From assembly GCF_000271305.1 (NCBI RefSeq), contig NZ_AKGD01000001.1, positions 1,054,001 through 1,118,000 on the forward strand: a DNA stretch of 64,000 bases. The letters are read 5' to 3'. The notes below the pieces were generated by a model. It worked only from the letters and a program-made list of their open reading frames with translations. It made no database searches and had not been told where the DNA came from. Positions 33,108-41,575 of this stretch are shown one piece after another. The translations under genes and the position numbers were made by a program. The DNA is from Hydrocarboniphaga effusa AP103 (GTDB taxonomy: Bacteria; Pseudomonadota; Gammaproteobacteria; Nevskiales; Nevskiaceae). The first letter of the stretch is position 1, and each line of letters opens with the position of its first letter.

Positions 33108-33539
33108 ATGTGGAAGCAGATCGAAATTCGCTTGAAGCCGCGTCCGCGCGGCTTTCATCTGGTGACCGACGAGATCCAGGCACAGCTGCCCGAGCTGCGC
33201 GCAATCGAGATCGGCCTGCTGCATCTGCTGCTCCAGCACACCTCCGCCTCGCTGAGCCTCAACGAGAACGCCGATCCGGCCGTGCGCGGCGATTTCGGGC
33301 GCTGGTTCGATCGGGCCGTTCCGGATGGCGCCGCTTATTTCCGGCATGTCGACGAAGGCGGCGACGACATGCCCGCGCACCTCAAGAGCGGCCTGCTGGG
33401 CTGCCAGCTGAGCTTGCCGATCGCCGCCGGACGCCTGCGCCTCGGAACCTGGCAGGGAATCTACCTGGGCGAGCACCGCGACCACGGCGGCGCCAGGCTC
33501 GTCATCGCGACGATCAACGGAGAGCCGCGAGGCTCATAG
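33108..33539 (+). CDS. yjbQ: YjbQ family protein (UPF0047)
   Basis: A 143-residue protein of the YjbQ/UPF0047 family. It has [40 protein letters not shown] and [19 protein letters not shown] with [16 protein letters not shown] at the end. HTSASL and the HLK and EHR segments provide the conserved His/Glu set of the family. Members have weak thiamine-phosphate synthase activity in vitro; the physiological role is unsettled. Single gene, convergent with the DUF1295 gene, not obviously linked to catabolism. Confidence 0.9.
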   Translation: MWKQIEIRLKPRPRGFHLVTDEIQAQLPELRAIEIGLLHLLLQHTSASLSLNENADPAVRGDFGRWFDRAVPDGAAYFRHVDEGGDDMPAHLKSGLLGCQLSLPIAAGRLRLGTWQGIYLGEHRDHGGARLVIATINGEPRGS

Positions 33540-33554
33540 CGCGACGACGTCGCC

Positions 33555-34421
33555 TCAACGGCGCGGCGGCAGCGGCACGAGCGCCGAGGTCTGGCGCATG
33601 TAGTCGGCATACGCGGGCCTGCGCTCGAGGCTGCGACGATCCATGAACGGAATGCTCGCAAAAACGAACATCGCCGCCATCGCGAGCGCTCCGGGCGTCA
33701 GCCACCACCATTGCGATGGCGCGGCGGCGAGCCCGAACAGCGCGAGCCCGCACCAGAAGCCCAGCTCGCCGAAATAATTCGGATGCCGCGACCACGCCCA
33801 CAATCCCGAGCGCATGAAGGCGCCCGGTTCACGCCGCGCGACGAAAGCATGCAGCTGCAGATCGGCGATGGTTTCGATCAGGATCGCGCCGAGCGTGACC
33901 GCGAAGGCCAGCGCATCGAGCCAGCCCAGCGGCGCGCCGCCGCGGCTCATGACCGCGTAGATCGGCAGGCAGCCCAGGAAGACCTGCACGGTCGGAAACA
34001 GGTGAATGCCGAACAGATCGGCGAGCAGCGCCGCCTTGCCCGCGCGCGCCCGGACCAGCGGATAGCGCCAGTCCTCGTGATTCAAGCCGCCCCAGTGCGC
34101 CGCCCAGTTGGTCGTCAGGCGGATCGCCCACACGCAGACGAGCGCCATCACGATGATCGCGCGCGCATCGCCGCTCATGCCGGTGTGCGACTGCATCCAC
34201 CAGAGCGCCAGCAGCGGTGGAATCACGCTCCAGTAGGCGTCGTAGAAACTCGAGTTCCGAAAGGCGACGCTGAAGGCGAAGATCACCAGCGTGGCGACGA
34301 TGTCGGCCGCGAACGCGTCCCAGGGCTGCGGCAGCCCCGCGTATCCGAGCACCGCGTATCCCGCCGCGATGCAGAGCAGATACGCGATCACGATCGGAAT
34401 GAAATCCTTGCCTGCCTTCAC
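33555..34421 (-). CDS. DUF1295 membrane protein (steroid 5-alpha-reductase C-terminal-like fold)
   Basis: A 288-residue integral membrane protein with several hydrophobic helices. It carries the motifs RLTTNWAAHWGGLNHEDWRY and WAWSRHPNYFGELGFWCGL typical of DUF1295, which is related to the C-terminal domain of steroid 5-alpha-reductases and bacterial isoprenylcysteine methyltransferases. The start is GTG at 34421 with GGGAGG 7 nt upstream; an in-frame TTG at 34451 is less likely. An NADPH-dependent reduction is possible. A direct link to steroid reduction is tempting here but not shown by sequence. Confidence 0.85.
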   Translation of the reverse strand: MKAGKDFIPIVIAYLLCIAAGYAVLGYAGLPQPWDAFAADIVATLVIFAFSVAFRNSSFYDAYWSVIPPLLALWWMQSHTGMSGDARAIIVMALVCVWAIRLTTNWAAHWGGLNHEDWRYPLVRARAGKAALLADLFGIHLFPTVQVFLGCLPIYAVMSRGGAPLGWLDALAFAVTLGAILIETIADLQLHAFVARREPGAFMRSGLWAWSRHPNYFGELGFWCGLALFGLAAAPSQWWWLTPGALAMAAMFVFASIPFMDRRSLERRPAYADYMRQTSALVPLPPRR

Positions 34422-34511
34422 GCTGCCGCCTCCCGATCGCCAGCCGATCAATGAACGACTATGCGCAGCATCGGGAGCGCGAGCCTCCCCTATGCGGACG
34501 AGACGGCGCGC

Positions 34512-35063
34512 TCAGACGCGCAGCGAAGCGCGAAAACCCCTCGCCGCGTAATACGACTGCGCCCCATTGTGGTAGACGAAGACCGTGTCGTAGCGCCGGT
34601 CGCAGAACAGCGCCCCGCCGAGCGCGCGAATCGCGGCCGGCGTCCGCACCCAGCTCGAGGTCTTGGCGTCGAAGCAGCCGAGCGTCTGCAGCTGCCGGTA
34701 TTCGGCTTCCGTGAGCAGCTCGACGCCCATCGCCGCGGCCCTGTCGACGGCGCTATCGGCCGGACGATGCTCCTTGCGCGATTCCAGGCCCTCGCGGTCG
34801 TAGCAAACGCTGCGTCGGCCCGCGGGGCTCTCGGCCGAGCAATCGCAAAAGATCAGCTCGCCGGTCTCGGCGTCCTGTCCGATCACATCGGGCTCACCGC
34901 CGCTGGCTTCCATTTCGTCAAGCGCGCGCAATTTCCGGGGATAGCAATCCAAACGCGCCTGCACCTGCGCCCAGTCGATTCCGGGATGCCGCGCGGGGTT
35001 TTGCTCGAACCGCGATTTCAGCAGGCCAAGCAGCTCGTCGGCCCGTTTCTTCGTCACGCTCAT
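34512..35063 (-). CDS. DUF4256 family protein
   Basis: A 183-residue soluble protein matching DUF4256. It has RFEQNPARHPGIDWAQVQARL near the start, then MEASGGEPDVIG, IFCDCSAESPAGRRSVCYD, GVELLTEAEYRQLQ and CFDAKTSSWVRTPAAIR, and ends in FVYHNGAQSYYAARGFR. Family function is unknown. No operon partner is evident: the TAXI gene ends 28 bp from its start on the same strand. Confidence 0.83.
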   Translation of the reverse strand: MSVTKKRADELLGLLKSRFEQNPARHPGIDWAQVQARLDCYPRKLRALDEMEASGGEPDVIGQDAETGELIFCDCSAESPAGRRSVCYDREGLESRKEHRPADSAVDRAAAMGVELLTEAEYRQLQTLGCFDAKTSSWVRTPAAIRALGGALFCDRRYDTVFVYHNGAQSYYAARGFRASLRV

Positions 35064-35091
35064 GGCAGCGAACTCCTGTGGCCCTCGGGAT

Positions 35092-36474
35092 TCAGTTCAG
35101 CAGCACCGTCGCCCGATTCTCCTTCGGCGCCACCGTGCCCGCCGACAGGCTCTCACGTACCCACTGGATGTGGCGGCGCAAAATGTAGAGCCGGTCGGCG
35201 AACATGCCCGGAATCTTCGCGCTGATGATGGATTTCTCGATCTCGTCGAGCTTGGCGAGCAGTTCGTCGCGACGCTCGGGCGTCATCGTCTCGAGCGCGC
35301 CGCGTTCGAATTCCATGAGCTCGCCATAGCGCTTGTAGATGCGCCGCTTGATGCGCCAGCCGTACAGGTTCGGCGCGAAGCGCAGCGCCGGAATCACCAC
35401 GACGATCAGCGGCAGCAGCACCACGAGCGCGCGGTTGACCAGGCTCGCGAGCCAGAACGGCAGGTAGCGGTACGCCAGTCCCTTGCCCGATTTGTAGTAG
35501 CGCGTGGCATCGCCGCTCATCGGGTAATCGTGTTCGATCGGGTGCGGAAACTCGCCCGGGTTCTGCAGCAGCGTGCCGCGGTTGTGCACTTCGTTTGCAG
35601 CTTCGATGAGCAGGTCCGACAGCGCCGGATGGAGGTCGTTGTGCGCGAGCAACTCCACGGTCGGCGCCATCAGGGTGATGCGGTGATCGGGCAAGTTGTT
35701 GCCGAGATCGAAGGCGCCGGGCGGCAGGTCGAGCCGGTTCAGATAGCGAAAGCGACGCTCGTAGGCTTCGCCCTGCGTGAAGTCGTAGAGCTGCACGCCT
35801 TCGGCATGCATGAGGTCGCGCACGGTACCGATGCTCGCCGAATCGCCCGACAGGAAGATCGCATCGACCTTGCGCTCGAGCAGCGCGAGCTTGGCGCCCT
35901 CGCCTTCGAGATCGAGCAGCGTGGTCGGGCCGCCGGGCTCGATGCCGTTGCCGTCGAGCAGGGCCAGCGCCAGAAAGTGCGTGCCGCTGCCCTCGCGGCC
36001 CACGGCCACGCGCTTGCCGGCCAGCTCCGACAGCAGCGCGATCGGCTTGGCGGCGCGGTAGAAGATGAACACCGGCTGCCGGAACATGGTGCCCAGCGAA
36101 ACCAGGTCGTCGGTGCCGCCTTCGCGCGTGACGCCCGATTGCACGAGCGCCAGATCGACCTCGCCCTGGCTGATGCGGTCGAGATTGTCGGCCGAGCCCA
36201 GCGACGGCAGCACCGTGAGTTCCACGCCGTTGCGCGCGAGGATGCCGCGGTACTGCTCCGCCACCGCCTGGAAGTTGCTGCCGGCCGGGCCACCGGCGAT
36301 GGTCAGCGAATCGGGCGGCGCCGGGCGGATGAAGTGCAGCGCGGCGAAGATGGCGGCCGCGCTGATCAGCACGATCGGCGCGAGCGTGGCGAAGGCATCG
36401 CGCCACGACACCAGCGACACCGGGCGCAGGCCCAGCAGGCCCCGCGCGGCTTTCGACTCTGTGCTCTTGCTCAC
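35092..36474 (-). CDS. Membrane-anchored TAXI-family solute-binding protein
   Basis: A 460-residue protein. It has an N-terminal membrane segment (APIVLISAAAIFAALHF), a TAXI-type substrate-binding domain (LTIAGGPAGSNFQAVAEQYRGIL, LVQSGVTREGGTDDL, GKRVAVGREGSGTHFLA, DAIFLSGDSAS), a second hydrophobic segment (ALVVLLPLIVVVIPALRF) and a C-terminal helical tail. TAXI proteins normally feed TRAP transporters, yet no TRAP permease gene is near. The two-anchor form with a cytoplasmic tail suggests sensing rather than transport (inference). The start is GTG at 36474 behind a G-rich site; ATG at 36561 in frame is an alternative. Confidence 0.83.
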   Translation of the reverse strand: MSKSTESKAARGLLGLRPVSLVSWRDAFATLAPIVLISAAAIFAALHFIRPAPPDSLTIAGGPAGSNFQAVAEQYRGILARNGVELTVLPSLGSADNLDRISQGEVDLALVQSGVTREGGTDDLVSLGTMFRQPVFIFYRAAKPIALLSELAGKRVAVGREGSGTHFLALALLDGNGIEPGGPTTLLDLEGEGAKLALLERKVDAIFLSGDSASIGTVRDLMHAEGVQLYDFTQGEAYERRFRYLNRLDLPPGAFDLGNNLPDHRITLMAPTVELLAHNDLHPALSDLLIEAANEVHNRGTLLQNPGEFPHPIEHDYPMSGDATRYYKSGKGLAYRYLPFWLASLVNRALVVLLPLIVVVIPALRFAPNLYGWRIKRRIYKRYGELMEFERGALETMTPERRDELLAKLDEIEKSIISAKIPGMFADRLYILRRHIQWVRESLSAGTVAPKENRATVLLN

Positions 36475-36592
36475 CCGTCCCCGTCCCCCGATCGATCCAG
36501 CGCAGCTTGTACCAGATCGCCGTTCGGGGGACTGGAATGCGGGCCAGCCCGCATTGCTCACAGGGGATCGAGCGACCTGTGAAAAATGTGGG

Positions 36593-39500
36593 CTAGAGCT
36601 GCGCGCGGCCGGCCATCGCCGCGACCGTGGCGATGAGCTCGGCCGGCTCCACCGGCTTGGACAGATGCATGTGGAAGCCCGCGAGCATCGCCCGCGTGCG
36701 GTCCTCGGTGCGCGCGAACGCCGTCAGCGCGATCGGACGCAGCTTGGCCATGACTTCGGGCATCGCCCGCACGCGCCTGAGCAGCTCGTAGCCGTCCATG
36801 CCGGGCATGCCGATGTCGCTGATCAGCAGCTGCGGCCGCTGCTCTTCGATCACGCGCAGGGCTTCGGCGCCCGAATCGACGCTGAGCACCTCGGCGCCGC
36901 AATCGGCGAGCGCGTGTTCGATGAGCTCGCGCGCATCGCGGTCGTCGTCGACCACCAGCACGCGCAGCCCGCTCAGATCGACCGCGCGCACGTCCACCGG
37001 CTCGGCCACGCTCGCGCGCGGATGCACGCGCTCGGCTTCGGCCGGGCGATGCAGCACCGACAGCGGCAGGCAGACCGTGAAGGTCGCCCCCTGGTCGGCG
37101 CCCGCGCTGCGCGCCTGCACGGTGCCGCCGTGCAGCTCGACCAGATGCCTGACGATCGAAAGGCCCAGGCCCAGGCCGCCGAAGCGGCGCGTGGTCGAGG
37201 CATCGGCCTGGCGGAAGCGCTCGAACACGTGAGGCAGGAACTCCGGCTCGATGCCGATGCCGGTATCGGCGACGCTGATCTCGATATGCGAGTTGACGCG
37301 TTCGAGCAGCACCTGCACCTTGCCGCCCTTGGGCGTGTACTTGACGGCGTTCGAGAGCAGGTTCCAGATCACTTGCTGCAATCGTCCGGCATCGCCCGAC
37401 ACCGGGCCGGCGAGCGGATCGACGATCATCTCGATGCGGATGTTCTTGGCATCGGCCGCCGGGCGCACCGCTTCGGTCGCCGCCTCGATGAACGACATCG
37501 GCACCACCGTCTGCACGTCGAGCCTGAGCTTGCCCGAAGTGATGCGACTCATGTCGAGCAGGTCTTCGATCAGCATCGCCTGGGCGCGCGCGTTGCGATA
37601 GATCGCCTCGGCCCCGCGCTGCAGGTCGTCGCTGCGGGCGTTGCGGCTGGACAGGATCTGCGCCCAGCCGAGGATGGCGTTGAGCGGGGTGCGCAGCTCG
37701 TGCGACAGCGTGGCGAGGAACTCGTCCTTGATCGCGCTGAGCCGCTCGGCCTCGCCGCGCGCCAGGCGCTCGCTCTGCAGCAGGCGCTCGCGCTCCCTGG
37801 CGGCGCGCTGCACCTCGTCGAACATCCGCGCGTTGTCGAGCGCCGCCGAGGCCTGTCCCGCGATGCCGGCGATCAGGCGCTCGCTGCGCTCGTCGAAGAC
37901 GCCGGGCTCGGGATGGCCGAAGAACAGGCCGCCGATGACCGTGCCGCTGCGCGACACCACCGGCACCGCGAGATAGCTGCGCACCGGCAGATGGCCCTTG
38001 GGCTGGCCGAAATGCGGCCCCCAGCGGCCGTAGCGCGGATCCTGGGTGATGTCGTCGCTGCGGATCACGCCCTCGCCGTTGAAGGTCGGCGCGAACACCG
38101 GCGTCGCCCGCGGATGGCCGAAGTTCTCGAAAGCCTCGCGCGGTGCGCCCGACAGCGTGTAGAGCTGATACGCGGCGCCGTTCTCGTCGATCATGTTGTA
38201 GAAGAACGCGCCGAAGCGCGCGCCGGTGAGCTCGGTGCCGGCGTCGGTGATCTTCTGCACGAGCACCTGCATGTCGAGCTCGACGAGGCTGCGCGACACT
38301 TCGTTGATCGTCTCGGCCTCGACGCGGGCCTCGCGGCGCAGCCGGGCCAGCGTGATCTGCGATTCGACGCGCGCGAGCAGCTCCTTGGCCGCGAACGGCT
38401 TGACGAGGTAGTCGTCGGCGCCCGCGTTGAGTCCTTCGACGCGCGATTCCTCGCCCGCGCGCGCAGACAGCAGCACCACCGGAAGCTCGCGCAGCCGCGC
38501 ATCGCCGCGAACCCGGCGCAGCAGGCCGAAGCCGTCGAGCCCCGGCATCATCACGTCGGTCAGCAGCAGATCGGGCGGCTCGCCCTGCAGCGCCTGCCAG
38601 GCGGCGAGCCCGTCGGCCACGCAGCTCACCTCGTGCTGCGCGCTCAGCAGGCTGTGCACGTACTCGCGCATGTCGGCGTTGTCGTCGGCGAGCAGCACGC
38701 GCGCACGTCGGGCCTGCCGCTGTTGTTCCTGCACCGGCGCGGCCGGCGCCGGCGGCGCGCCGATCCACAGCCGCGCTTCGTCGACGAACGTCTCGACGCG
38801 CGCCGCCGTGTCGGCCCTGTCGCCGCGACGCCCGCCGAGATGCTCGGCCGGCAGATGCGCGCTGCCGGTCGGCAGGCGGATCGTGAACGTGCTTCCGTAG
38901 CTCTCGACGCTGTCGACCTCGATGCTGCCGCCGTGCAGCTTGACGAGCTCGCGCACCAGCGCCAGGCCGATGCCCGAGCCTTCGTGGGTGCGCGCGCGCG
39001 TGCCTTCGACGCGGAAGAAGCGCTCGAACAGGCGCGGAATCTCCGCCGCCGGAATGCCGACGCCGGTATCGCTGACGACGAGCTCGGCGGCCGATCCGCG
39101 GTTGCGCAGCGTCAGCCGGATCTCGCCGTCGAACGTGAACTTGAAGGCGTTCGACAGCAGATTCAGCACCACCTTTTCCCACATGTCGCGATCGACGTAG
39201 ACCGGCTCGCCCAGCGGCTCGCAATCGACCGTCAGCCGCAGGCCCGCGCGTTCGACGGTGGAGCGGAAGCTGCTCGCGAGCTGCGCGGTCAGCAGCGCCA
39301 GATCGGTGGGCTCGTAGAGCGCCTGGGTGCGGCCGGCTTCGATGCGCGAGAAATCGAGCAGCGTGTTGACGAGCTTCTGCAGCCGGTGCGCGTTGCGCCG
39401 CGCCATCAGCAGGCGCTCGCGCTGCGCGGGCTCGATGTCGCCCTCGAGCACGTCGTCGAGCGGACTCAGCAGCAGCGTGAGCGGCGTGCGCAGCTCATGG

Positions 39501-40576
39501 CTCACGTTCGAGAAGAACCGGGTCTTGGCGCGATCGAGCTCGGCGAGCGCCTCGGCGCGGCGGCGCTCGGTTTCGTAGGCCTGCGAATTGACGAGCGCGG
39601 TGGCGATCTGCCCGGCCACCAGCGTGAAGAAGGTGCGGTACTCGGCATCGAGCCTGCGCGCCGGACTGATGCCGGCCACGAGCACGCCAATGGGCTTGTC
39701 CTGCGAGCTCGAAGCCACCGGCAGCACGATCGCCTCGCGCACCGGCTGGTCGCCGATGCCGATCACCGTCAGCCCCTGCGCAAGCGCGCAGGTCAGCGGC
39801 TGGCCGTGCGCGATCACCTCGGCCAGCGGCCAGACCGGCGCGGCATCGGCGTCCGCGCCGGGCTCGATGCAGGCCGGACGAAACGCCTGCGGCTGCGCAT
39901 CGAGGCCGACGCTGCGCTGCAACACCAGGCGATCGTTCTCGAGCAGGTACAGCAGCGCGAACGGGATGTCGTCCGGGTTCTCGCCGACGATGCGCATCGC
40001 GGTGTTGCAGGCGCCGAGCGTGGTCGCCTCGACGGTGGCCTTGGCGGCCAGGCTCGACAGCGTCGCGAGCCGGCGCGCGTTGAGGATCTTGTCGGTGGTT
40101 TCGGTCGATGGGCAGAACAGGCCGGCCACCTGCCCGCTTTCGTCGCGGATCGGGCTGTACGAGAACGAGTAGAAGGTTTCTTCGAGAAAGTCGCCGCGCC
40201 ACATCAGCAGGCGCACGTCGTCGACGAAGCTCGCTTCGCCGCGCTGGAACACCTTGTCGGCCAGCGGCCCGCAAACGTCCCAGATCTCGGCCCAGACTTC
40301 GGCCGCCGGGCGGCCGAGCGCCCACGGATGCTTGGCCTGGCCGAGCACCGACAGGTAGGCGTCGTTGTACAGGAAGCTCGCCTCCGGCCCCCAGCCGATC
40401 CACATCGGATGGCGCGAGTTGAGCATGAGGTTCACCGCCGTACGCAGGCTGTGCGGCCAGTGCGCAGCCTGTCCGAGTGGTGTGCTCGCCCAGTCGAAAT
40501 CGCGGATCAGCGCCCCGGCTTCACCGCCCTCCAGCCACCGCGAATCTTTCGCCTCCATGCTCTCTGTCGTGCCCAT
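36593..40576 (-). CDS. Double hybrid sensor histidine kinase (PAS-GAF-HK-REC-GAF-HK-REC)
   Basis: A 1327-residue soluble protein with two complete hybrid modules. Approximate layout: PAS 40-165, GAF 175-345, HisKA (SNVSHELRTP) 365-430, HATPase (NAFKF, GVGIP, GSGIGLALV) 480-590, receiver (LLLTDVMMPGLDG) 630-750, GAF 785-935, second HisKA (ATLSHELRTP) 970-1030, second HATPase (NAVKYTPKGG, GLGLGLSIV) 1080-1190, second receiver (LLISDIGMPGMDG) 1215-1325. No membrane segment, so it senses a cytoplasmic signal. ATG at 40576 has GGGAGGA 6 nt upstream. No separate response regulator gene adjoins it, so the output goes elsewhere. The large plus-strand open frame opposite it is a high-GC shadow. Confidence 0.93.
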   Translation of the reverse strand: MGTTESMEAKDSRWLEGGEAGALIRDFDWASTPLGQAAHWPHSLRTAVNLMLNSRHPMWIGWGPEASFLYNDAYLSVLGQAKHPWALGRPAAEVWAEIWDVCGPLADKVFQRGEASFVDDVRLLMWRGDFLEETFYSFSYSPIRDESGQVAGLFCPSTETTDKILNARRLATLSSLAAKATVEATTLGACNTAMRIVGENPDDIPFALLYLLENDRLVLQRSVGLDAQPQAFRPACIEPGADADAAPVWPLAEVIAHGQPLTCALAQGLTVIGIGDQPVREAIVLPVASSSQDKPIGVLVAGISPARRLDAEYRTFFTLVAGQIATALVNSQAYETERRRAEALAELDRAKTRFFSNVSHELRTPLTLLLSPLDDVLEGDIEPAQRERLLMARRNAHRLQKLVNTLLDFSRIEAGRTQALYEPTDLALLTAQLASSFRSTVERAGLRLTVDCEPLGEPVYVDRDMWEKVVLNLLSNAFKFTFDGEIRLTLRNRGSAAELVVSDTGVGIPAAEIPRLFERFFRVEGTRARTHEGSGIGLALVRELVKLHGGSIEVDSVESYGSTFTIRLPTGSAHLPAEHLGGRRGDRADTAARVETFVDEARLWIGAPPAPAAPVQEQQRQARRARVLLADDNADMREYVHSLLSAQHEVSCVADGLAAWQALQGEPPDLLLTDVMMPGLDGFGLLRRVRGDARLRELPVVLLSARAGEESRVEGLNAGADDYLVKPFAAKELLARVESQITLARLRREARVEAETINEVSRSLVELDMQVLVQKITDAGTELTGARFGAFFYNMIDENGAAYQLYTLSGAPREAFENFGHPRATPVFAPTFNGEGVIRSDDITQDPRYGRWGPHFGQPKGHLPVRSYLAVPVVSRSGTVIGGLFFGHPEPGVFDERSERLIAGIAGQASAALDNARMFDEVQRAARERERLLQSERLARGEAERLSAIKDEFLATLSHELRTPLNAILGWAQILSSRNARSDDLQRGAEAIYRNARAQAMLIEDLLDMSRITSGKLRLDVQTVVPMSFIEAATEAVRPAADAKNIRIEMIVDPLAGPVSGDAGRLQQVIWNLLSNAVKYTPKGGKVQVLLERVNSHIEISVADTGIGIEPEFLPHVFERFRQADASTTRRFGGLGLGLSIVRHLVELHGGTVQARSAGADQGATFTVCLPLSVLHRPAEAERVHPRASVAEPVDVRAVDLSGLRVLVVDDDRDARELIEHALADCGAEVLSVDSGAEALRVIEEQRPQLLISDIGMPGMDGYELLRRVRAMPEVMAKLRPIALTAFARTEDRTRAMLAGFHMHLSKPVEPAELIATVAAMAGRAQL

Positions 40577-40643
40577 CGACGTCCTCCCTGCACCCATCGA
40601 TCGCGCAGAGTAGCGAGCCGATGATGAACCGCGGGCGAGAGCC

Positions 40644-40675
40644 AAAAAGAAAGCCCGGGACGGGCCCGGGCTTTC
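40644..40675 (-). terminator. Intrinsic terminator of the HU-like gene
   Basis: GAAAGCCCGGG and CCCGGGCTTTC form an 11-bp stem with loop ACGGG. On the minus strand it is followed by TTTTTGG. It begins 25 bp after the HU-like stop codon (40700). Confidence 0.87.
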
Positions 40676-40699
40676 TCATCGCAAGCCGACGCGGAGCGT

Positions 40700-41101
40700 T
40701 TAGGCGGCGAAATCCTTGAGCTTCTTGAGCGGGCGCACCTTGAGCTTGACGGTGGCCGGCTTGGCGGCGAACCACTGCTCTTCCTTGGTGAACGGATTGA
40801 TGCCTTTGCGGCGGGGCTTGGCGGGCACGTTCACGACGCTGATCTTGAGCAGGCCCGGCAGCGTGAACGACTGCGCGCCCTTCTTGCTCACCGAACCGGC
40901 GACCGCATGCTCGAGCGCCTGCAGGATCGAGCGAACGTCCTTGACGACGACGCCGCTGGCTTCTGCGAGATGCGCGACGAGCGCGGACTTGCTGAGCGCC
41001 GCCTTGATCGTCTTCGGCGCGGCAGCAGCCTTGGCTGCCGTCTTGGTCGTCGCTTTCTTCTTCGCGGGTGCTGCCTTCTTTGCTGCCGTCTTCTTAGCCA
41101 T
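40700..41101 (-). CDS. HU-family DNA-binding protein with Lys/Ala-rich N-terminal tail
   Basis: A 133-residue nucleoid protein. Residues 1-35 are a low-complexity Lys/Ala-rich tail like those of histone H1-like or AlgP-type proteins. Residues 38-130 are an HU/IHF domain (SKSALVAHLAEASGVVVKDVRSIL, FTLPGLLKISVVNVPAKPRRKGINPFT). RRKGINPFT is the DNA-contacting beta-arm region. The tail should add non-specific DNA binding and compaction. The core is somewhat divergent from standard HU, so this is likely a specialised paralogue. Own terminator directly downstream. Confidence 0.92.
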   Translation of the reverse strand: MAKKTAAKKAAPAKKKATTKTAAKAAAAPKTIKAALSKSALVAHLAEASGVVVKDVRSILQALEHAVAGSVSKKGAQSFTLPGLLKISVVNVPAKPRRKGINPFTKEEQWFAAKPATVKLKVRPLKKLKDFAA

Positions 41102-41575
41102 ATCGTCCCTTCGCTGACCTTTTTTCGTGCCGGGAATCGGCGACGCGGTGGAATGTAAGCCAAGTCCGGCGATGCGCCAACCTTCGCTCGATTGGCGCCA
41201 CCGAAGCGCTCGCCCGCGCAACCGCCGATCGAGCCGATCGCCGAGCGCCTGTCCGGGCATCTGGAGCCGTCGATGTCTGCGACCTCCAGGACGATCGCCG
41301 GCGCTGTCGAGCCCGGCGTTCGCGCCCGATCGCAAGGAAATCCGGTACAGCGACGGCTACAGCGGTTTCTACGGGGTGCGCGTGACCAACGGAGCCTGGT
41401 GGCTTCGCGCGCATCGCGCCTGTCCCGTTTCGCGACCGGCCTTGCCCGAAGCCGCACATCGGATGACCGGCAAGGCGCCGTCCGAACGGACGGCTCGTGC
41501 CGAAAACACCGCGCCTTAGACTTCCGGCCACACCGCCGCAGAGCGGTGCCGAAGAAATGCCGGGAGGAGAAACCG
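41102..41575. other. Intergenic stretch without a recognisable gene
   Basis: These 474 bp hold the promoters of the HU-like gene (minus) and the esterase (plus). Open frames exist on both strands but have Arg/Pro/Ser-heavy shadow composition and no family resemblance. The only clear element is the strong ribosome binding site GGGAGGAG at 41562, in front of the esterase. Confidence 0.6.

Noticed and set aside
36065..40624. Plus-strand open frame of 1519 codons opposite the hybrid kinase
   Set aside because: Arg/His/Ala-heavy composition, no family features, and it lies entirely antisense to a well-supported kinase. Typical high-GC shadow.
41127..41519. Open frame of 130 codons between the HU-like and esterase genes
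   Set aside because: No ribosome binding site, shadow-like composition and no recognisable family.
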